The position numbers were made by a program, and so were the translations under genes. Positions 7,716 to 11,656 of a stretch of DNA of 11,656 bases are shown piece after piece (within the stretch, counting starts at the first letter, position 1; each line of letters begins with the position of its first letter). The notes below the pieces were generated by a model, which saw only the letters and a program-made list of their open reading frames with translations, did no database searches and had not been told where the DNA came from. This DNA comes from Acidiferrobacteraceae bacterium. GTDB taxonomy: Bacteria > Pseudomonadota > Gammaproteobacteria > Arenicellales > UBA868. The stretch covers positions 34,125 to 45,780 of the forward strand of contig PCBE01000028.1 of the NCBI GenBank assembly GCA_002731295.1, written 5' to 3'.

Positions 7716-8782
7716 ATGTAGAACTCGGCGAACGAAGCTATCCAATCGTCGTCGATTCAGGGTTGCTGTCTCGTAGGGAGCTTTTTCAGCAGTATGTGAA
7801 CGCTAATGAAGTTATGGTCGTAACTGACGAGACGGTTGCGCCTTTGTACCTTGATAACCTTCTTAATACGTTGTCTGGATTTAACGTGACGTGCCATGTG
7901 TTGCCCGATGGGGAAGAACACAAATCGCTTGCGACTCTGGCAGAGCTTTTGGATACGATGGTCGCCGCACCCTGCAGTCGCGAAACAACACTGATAGCGT
8001 TGGGCGGTGGAGTGGTCGGAGATATCGCAGGATTTGCAGCATCCTGTTACCAGCGAGGTATCAACTATCTTCAAGTCCCAACTACATTGCTCGCGCAGGT
8101 TGACTCAGCAGTGGGCGGGAAAACCGCTGTTAACCATTCGCGTGGCAAGAACCTGATCGGAGCGTTCTATCAACCAAGGTGTGTAATCGCTGATACCGAT
8201 ACACTTTCTACGCTCGACTCAAGACAGTTATCGGCTGGCATAGCCGAGGTGGTGAAATACGGATGTATTCGAGATGCAGAATTTTTTGCCTGGCTCGAGC
8301 AGAACATTGACAAATTGAGTCAGTGCGATCGCGATACTGTTTCCCACACCATTATTGAGTGTTGCCGCAATAAGGCCGAACTGGTTGCGACTGATGAAGT
8401 CGAGCAAGGTGACCGGGCTTTGCTAAACTTGGGGCACACCTTTGCACATGCTATTGAAACTGTAACTGGCTACGGTACATGGTTGCACGGCGAGGCGGTC
8501 TCTGCGGGGATATCCCTGGCGGCCGACATGTCTTGTCGACTCGGGTGGCTGGAAGAGAAGGATGCCGAGCGTATTCGGGTGTTGTTGCGACGTGCCAACC
8601 TGCCTGTGTGTGCGCCGGCAGAGATGACAGTAGCAGATTTCATGCGCAATATGGCCCGAGACAAAAAAGTCGTCGCCGGTCGAATTCGACTGGTTCTGCT
8701 TAAAGCCATTGGCGAGGCCAAGCTCGTATTCGATTATCCTGATGATGTCCTCAAGACTGTCCTGGAAAGTGCCGCGACCTGA
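7703..8782 (+). CDS. aroB: 3-Dehydroquinate synthase
   Basis: Converts DAHP to 3-dehydroquinate, the second step of the chorismate pathway, using NAD and a divalent metal. The 359-residue protein matches the family closely: N-terminal LGERSYPI, LPDGE (67-71), the NAD-binding LGGGVVGDIAGF (100-111), VPTTLLAQVDSAVGGKTAVN (125-144), and metal ligands by family analogy Glu182 (in AEVVKYG), His245 (in LNLGHTFAHAIE) and His262 (in WLHGEAV), with His249 as the second histidine of the HTFAH motif. The start is TTG at 7703, chosen because the Shine-Dalgarno GGAGGT at 7688-7693 is well placed and because it gives the family's usual N terminus. The gene overlaps the 3' end of aroK by 13 bases, which indicates translational coupling. 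A terminator-like hairpin follows about 90 bases after the stop. Confidence 0.97.
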   Translation: MAILNVELGERSYPIVVDSGLLSRRELFQQYVNANEVMVVTDETVAPLYLDNLLNTLSGFNVTCHVLPDGEEHKSLATLAELLDTMVAAPCSRETTLIALGGGVVGDIAGFAASCYQRGINYLQVPTTLLAQVDSAVGGKTAVNHSRGKNLIGAFYQPRCVIADTDTLSTLDSRQLSAGIAEVVKYGCIRDAEFFAWLEQNIDKLSQCDRDTVSHTIIECCRNKAELVATDEVEQGDRALLNLGHTFAHAIETVTGYGTWLHGEAVSAGISLAADMSCRLGWLEEKDAERIRVLLRRANLPVCAPAEMTVADFMRNMARDKKVVAGRIRLVLLKAIGEAKLVFDYPDDVLKTVLESAAT

Positions 8783-8870
8783 CAAACTAAGTGGTTGTTG
8801 AGACAAAAATATTTCAGCAGCTCACTGCTAAAAACTAATAACCAGATAAAAGGTGTGTGAGAGAAGTACT

Positions 8871-8910
8871 GGTCAGCGTGTCAGATGAATCGTGCCGTAC
8901 GCTGACTTTT
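8871..8910 (+). terminator. Probable rho-independent terminator after aroB
   Basis: GTCAGCGT (8872-8879) is perfectly complementary to ACGCTGAC (8899-8906) and TTTT follows directly (8907-8910). Flanking G-T pairs can extend the stem at both ends. The loop is rather long (19 bases) and the T tract short, so efficiency may be moderate. Its place between aroB and the gltB promoter fits the end of the pil-aro transcript. Confidence 0.6.
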
Positions 8911-8930
8911 GCAGTGTATTCCTCTCGTAT

Positions 8931-8959
8931 TTGAACCCGTTAGAACCTATAGCTATACT
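8931..8959 (+). promoter_or_regulatory. Predicted sigma70 promoter for gltB
   Basis: TTGAAC (8931-8936) and TATACT (8954-8959, 5/6 to TATAAT) are separated by exactly 17 bases. The predicted start is at about 8965-8967, giving a leader of about 143 nt before gltB. The promoter lies 20 bases after the aroB terminator, so gltB is probably an independent transcription unit. The predicted start coincides with the left edge of a perfect palindrome. Confidence 0.65.
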
Positions 8960-8966
8960 TAATTGT

Positions 8967-8982
8967 GTGATCACGTGATCAC
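8967..8982. promoter_or_regulatory. Candidate operator of gltB: perfect 16-base palindrome
   Basis: GTGATCACGTGATCAC reads the same on both strands, and it is also two adjacent copies of the 8-base palindrome GTGATCAC. It begins eight bases after the -10 box, at the predicted transcription start. A dimeric protein bound here would block initiation, so it is a likely repressor site. Spacing of the half-sites does not fit CRP (GTGA-N6-TCAC; here GTGA-N8-TCAC) or FNR (TGAT-N4-ATCA; here TGAT-N6-ATCA). It contains two GATC sites, eight bases apart. As it has no loop, a DNA site is more likely than an RNA hairpin. The regulator is not known. Confidence 0.55.
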
Positions 8983-9005
8983 TGCGTAGAATCTGTTCCC
9001 CTGCC

Positions 9006-9075
9006 TGTCCGCCGAAGTCTGGCGACACTGACTCAGCAAAGACATCGGATTCGGAGGCCTTCGACCCTCAGGGTC
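9006..9075 (+). other. Structured leader RNA of gltB (two hairpins, one alternative pairing)
   Basis: The gap between aroB and gltB (8783-9108) holds the terminator, the promoter, the palindrome and this leader. Hairpin 1 pairs TGT-c-CGCC (9006-9013) with GGCGACA (9021-9027). Hairpin 2 pairs GACCC (9063-9067) with GGGTC (9071-9075) over a TCA loop and lies just before the GGGGGAG at 9077-9083. CCGAA (9012-9016) can also pair with TTCGG (9050-9054), which would break hairpin 1, so two exclusive folds are possible. I recognise no known riboswitch class. Functional status is inference. The stretch 8783-8870 shows only a weak 5-base hairpin (8816-8829) and nothing else. Confidence 0.3.
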
Positions 9076-9086
9076 CGGGGGAGCAA

Positions 9087-9116
9087 ATGACGCCAAAGAA
9101 TACTGCAAATGGATAA
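9087..9116 (+). other. Possible nine-codon leader ORF overlapping the gltB start
   Basis: ATG at 9087 opens a short frame (MTPKNTANG, stop TAA at 9114-9116) that overlaps the gltB ATG (9109-9111) in a different frame. It is preceded by GGGGGAG (9077-9083), the only purine-rich ribosome site in the region. The gltB ATG itself has no good Shine-Dalgarno. Translation of this frame could deliver ribosomes to the gltB start by termination-reinitiation. The spacing from GGAG to ATG is short (3 bases), and no homologue is known to me, so it may be chance. Confidence 0.25.
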
Positions 9117-11656
9117 TCGCTTCAGACAACCCAGACAACCTGTCGGACTTTATCGGCCCGAATTTGAACACGATAGTTGTGGCGTCGGTTTTGTGGCGCA
9201 TATAAAGGGCCAGTACAGTCATTCGATCATAGATGACGCCTATACCGTTTTGCGAAGCATGGATCACCGCGGTGCGTGCGGCGCCGACGAGAACAGCGGA
9301 GATGGCGCGGGGATATTAACCGCGCTACCACACCAGTTTCTCCAACGGGTTGTTGAAGAGGAAATTGGGGCGCGCCTGCCTGAAACGGGAAGTTACGGTG
9401 CCGGTACCATATTTCTACCGCAGGTGGCCGAGGAAAGAGAGAGATGCAAACAGACCGTCGAATCAATTGTTGCGGATCAGGGCCAAACAGTCATCGGCTG
9501 GCGTGCTGTACCGACATGTGCTGATGAGGCTGGAATCGGCCGCACGGCGCGACTGGGCGAACCCTGTATAGAGCAATTATTTATTGGCGCAAAGTCTGTT
9601 GTTGATCGTGATGCGTTTGAACGAAAGCTTTATCTTATTCGAAAGCAGGCCAGTCATCGTTTACGCAGTGACCCGGCCATGGCGCAGGCGAACATGTTCT
9701 ACATCTGTTCATTGTCGACCCGGGTGATGATCTATAAAGGGATGCTGCGCACGTTGCAGCTGATGGACTATTTCCCAGATCTGAGTGCCCCGGACTATTC
9801 CACCCACTTGGCGATGGTCCACTCACGTTTTTCGACCAATACATTTCCAAGCTGGGATCGGGCCCAACCCGGGCGATTCATGGCCCACAACGGTGAGATC
9901 AACACGCTTCGTGGCAACATCAACTGGATGCAGGCACGTGAAGGTGTGATGCACAGCACGCTGTATGGAGCTGATCTCCAGTCGCTGTTCCCGGTGGTGG
10001 AGCCAGACTGTTCTGATTCGGGAAATTTTGACAATGTGCTGGAATTTTTGCTGATGACGGGCCGGACTTTACAGGGTGCCATCATGATGATGGTGCCGGA
10101 GGCGTGGCAAAAGCACGAGACGATGCCACAGGACAAGCGCGCGTTCTATGAGTTCAATTCGGCTCTGATGGAGCCCTGGGATGGGCCAGCATCCATTGCC
10201 TTTACTGACGGTCGTTATATCGGTGCCTTGCTTGATCGTAACGGGCTTCGACCCAGTCGTTACTACCTAACCCATGATGACAGGGTCATTATGGCCAGTG
10301 AGGTCGGTGTGTTGCCCGTGGCGGCAGAGAACATCAAAGAAAAAGGGCGGCTTCAACCCGGACGAATGTTCCTGATCGATTTCGAGCAGGGCCGACTGGT
10401 GCCTGACGAGGAATTGAAATCCGAGTTTTCTCAGAAGCGGCCGTATCAGCAGTGGTTAGAGACTGGAAGAATTCAGCTGTCTGATCTTGTACCCGCGCCG
10501 GATGTACCTGGATTGGAATCGGACACGCTGTTGCCGCGGATGAAAGCATTTGGATATACCGCAGAAACCCTGCATTTCATGCTGATTCCCTTGATCGCGG
10601 AGGGCCGGGATCCTGTCGGGTCGATGGGAAATGATTCTGCACTGGCCTGTCTGAGTGATCAGCCACGCATGCTGTACGATTATTTCAAACAGCTTTTTGC
10701 GCAGGTTACAAACCCCCCGATCGACTCTATACGGGAAGAGATTGTCATGTCCTTGGCATGCTACGTTGGGCCCGAACATAACCTGCTTGAGATCTCAGAT
10801 CAGCACTGCAGTCGCCTTCTGATTAAACACCCGATACTGACCAATGCCGAGTTGTCGGGGCTAAAGAGAATTTCTCATCGTGATTGGAAGTCCCGAGAAA
10901 TCGATATCACATTTCCAGAATCGACGGGAGAGGAAGCCTTGTTGGCAGAACTCAAGAGGATCTGTGGCGAGGCTGAGGATGCAGTCGATCAAGGCTTTCA
11001 ACTATTGATACTTTCGGATCGAAATGTAGGACCGGATTGTGTTGCGCCGAGTATGTTGCTAGCAAGTAGTACGGTACATCAGCATCTGGTCCGCACAGCA
11101 AAGCGTACCCGGGTCGGCTTGATCATTGAATCTGGGGAACCCCGGGAAGTACACCATCATTGCCTCCTCATTGGTTATGGCGCAGATGCGATTAATCCAT
11201 ACCTGGCTTACGAGGCACTGTGGCAGGTCAGTCGTGATGGCGGTATTGGTGCTGTCCAGTTCACCGATGATGATGTGGTCGAGAGTTACCGTAAAGGTGT
11301 TGCAAAAGGGTTGTTCAAGGTAATGGGTAAGATGGGCATTTCTACACTTCAGTCGTACAAAGGTGCACAAATTTTCGAAGCAGTCGGGCTCGCGACAGAT
11401 ATTGTCGATTATGCATTCACAGATACTGCGAGTCGTGTGGAGGGGATTGGGTTTGACGTTCTGGCACAGGAACTATTTCGCCGTCACGAGCTTGCCTATG
11501 CAGCAAATATCGATTTCCAGTCCTCGGAACTGCCTAATCCCGGCGAATTTCACTGGCGGGCCGGGGGCGGCAAACACGGCTGGGAGCCGCGGACAATTGC
11601 CGATATCCAGCAGGCTGCGCGCGACAATGACAGGACAGCTTACGATCGATTTTCTG
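9109..11656 (+). CDS. gltB: Glutamate synthase (GOGAT) large subunit, 5' part, runs off the right edge
   Basis: GltB hydrolyses glutamine and channels the ammonia to 2-oxoglutarate to make glutamate, usually with the small subunit GltD. An in-frame TGA at 9088-9090 bounds the frame, and ATG 9109 is the only good start. The frame is open to the last base (849 codons of an expected ~1500). Seen: a 23-residue propeptide, then Cys24 in HDSCGVGF, the N-terminal nucleophile of the class II glutaminase domain (about 24-430), with HRGACGAD, HSRFSTNTFPSW, AHNGEINTLRGN and DRNGLRPSRY. The central domain follows (about 480-750; GSMGNDSALACLS, NPPIDSIREE, HHHCLLIGYGADAINPYLAYE). The FMN synthase domain begins with FKVMGKMGISTLQSYKGAQI and ASRVEGIG. 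The iron-sulfur cysteines lie beyond the window. Sequence details resemble the cyanobacterial/alphaproteobacterial style rather than E. coli GltB. The start lacks a Shine-Dalgarno. Confidence 0.96.
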   Translation, partial: MDNRFRQPRQPVGLYRPEFEHDSCGVGFVAHIKGQYSHSIIDDAYTVLRSMDHRGACGADENSGDGAGILTALPHQFLQRVVEEEIGARLPETGSYGAGTIFLPQVAEERERCKQTVESIVADQGQTVIGWRAVPTCADEAGIGRTARLGEPCIEQLFIGAKSVVDRDAFERKLYLIRKQASHRLRSDPAMAQANMFYICSLSTRVMIYKGMLRTLQLMDYFPDLSAPDYSTHLAMVHSRFSTNTFPSWDRAQPGRFMAHNGEINTLRGNINWMQAREGVMHSTLYGADLQSLFPVVEPDCSDSGNFDNVLEFLLMTGRTLQGAIMMMVPEAWQKHETMPQDKRAFYEFNSALMEPWDGPASIAFTDGRYIGALLDRNGLRPSRYYLTHDDRVIMASEVGVLPVAAENIKEKGRLQPGRMFLIDFEQGRLVPDEELKSEFSQKRPYQQWLETGRIQLSDLVPAPDVPGLESDTLLPRMKAFGYTAETLHFMLIPLIAEGRDPVGSMGNDSALACLSDQPRMLYDYFKQLFAQVTNPPIDSIREEIVMSLACYVGPEHNLLEISDQHCSRLLIKHPILTNAELSGLKRISHRDWKSREIDITFPESTGEEALLAELKRICGEAEDAVDQGFQLLILSDRNVGPDCVAPSMLLASSTVHQHLVRTAKRTRVGLIIESGEPREVHHHCLLIGYGADAINPYLAYEALWQVSRDGGIGAVQFTDDDVVESYRKGVAKGLFKVMGKMGISTLQSYKGAQIFEAVGLATDIVDYAFTDTASRVEGIGFDVLAQELFRRHELAYAANIDFQSSELPNPGEFHWRAGGGKHGWEPRTIADIQQAARDNDRTAYDRFS

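Noticed and set aside
8423..8806. Overlapping minus-strand open frames at the end of aroB
   Set aside because: They are opposite conserved aroB motifs (LNLGHTFAHAIE, WLHGEAV) and show no ribosome site or domain.
8816..8829. AGCAG/CTGCT hairpin after aroB as terminator
   Set aside because: The stem is only five bases and is followed by A residues on the + strand. There is no minus-strand gene to end. The hairpin at 8871-8910 is the better candidate.
8966..8982. CRP or FNR site at the gltB palindrome
   Set aside because: Half-sites resemble GTGA/TCAC and TGAT/ATCA, but the spacers are two bases longer than the consensus in both cases.
9021..9037. Possible sigma54 promoter (TGGC...GC) before gltB
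   Set aside because: The distance between the GG and GC elements is wrong by three bases, and the sigma70 promoter at 8931-8959 is convincing.
9350..9571. Short plus-strand open frame within gltB
   Set aside because: It is a shifted frame inside the glutaminase domain. The gltB frame is continuous through it with conserved residues.

Overview
The window looks like chromosomal DNA from a gammaproteobacterium, probably an uncultivated or poorly sampled lineage. The main reason is the gene order pilM-pilN-pilO-pilP-pilQ-aroK-aroB followed by gltB, which is the arrangement known from Pseudomonas and relatives. Two neighbours do not fit the textbook picture. The gene upstream of pilM is topA rather than a ponA/mrcA-type penicillin-binding protein gene, and aroB is followed directly by gltB with no damX-like SPOR-domain gene between them. 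All genes are on the + strand and all are intact apart from the two cut by the window edges. I see no mobile element, tRNA, rRNA or CRISPR array.

Layout. Positions 1-1872 hold the 3' part of topA (DNA topoisomerase I), including the catalytic tyrosine, four C-terminal GxxG-type repeats and a very lysine-rich tail in place of zinc ribbons. A 260-base gap follows, with a good sigma70-type promoter (1956-1983) and a leader of about 140 nt containing an inverted repeat. Positions 2133-7119 hold pilMNOPQ, the alignment subcomplex and outer-membrane secretin of the type IV pilus machine: PilM is cytoplasmic and actin-like, PilN and PilO are bitopic inner-membrane proteins, PilP is a lipoprotein and PilQ is the secretin. 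Spacing is tight (a 4-base overlap, then gaps of 2, 17 and 10 bases). aroK (shikimate kinase) and aroB (3-dehydroquinate synthase) follow with no obvious new promoter. aroB starts inside the end of aroK at a TTG codon with a strong Shine-Dalgarno sequence. A stem-loop with a T tract after aroB (8871-8910) probably ends this transcript.

The last block is gltB (glutamate synthase large chain), starting at 9109 and running off the right edge with 849 codons visible. It has its own promoter (8931-8959). At its predicted transcription start lies a perfect 16-base palindrome, GTGATCACGTGATCAC (8967-8982), which is also two tandem copies of the palindrome GTGATCAC and is the best candidate operator in the window. 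A leader of about 143 nt with two hairpins and a nine-codon reading frame overlapping the gltB start follows. The GltB sequence resembles the cyanobacterial/alphaproteobacterial style of the enzyme (HSRFSTNTFPSW, HRGACGAD) rather than the E. coli/Pseudomonas style.

Most of the window is therefore conserved housekeeping and type IV pilus content. I do not see a new multi-gene system. The parts most worth a second look are the gltB control region, the atypical GltB and TopA types, and the topA-pilM junction.
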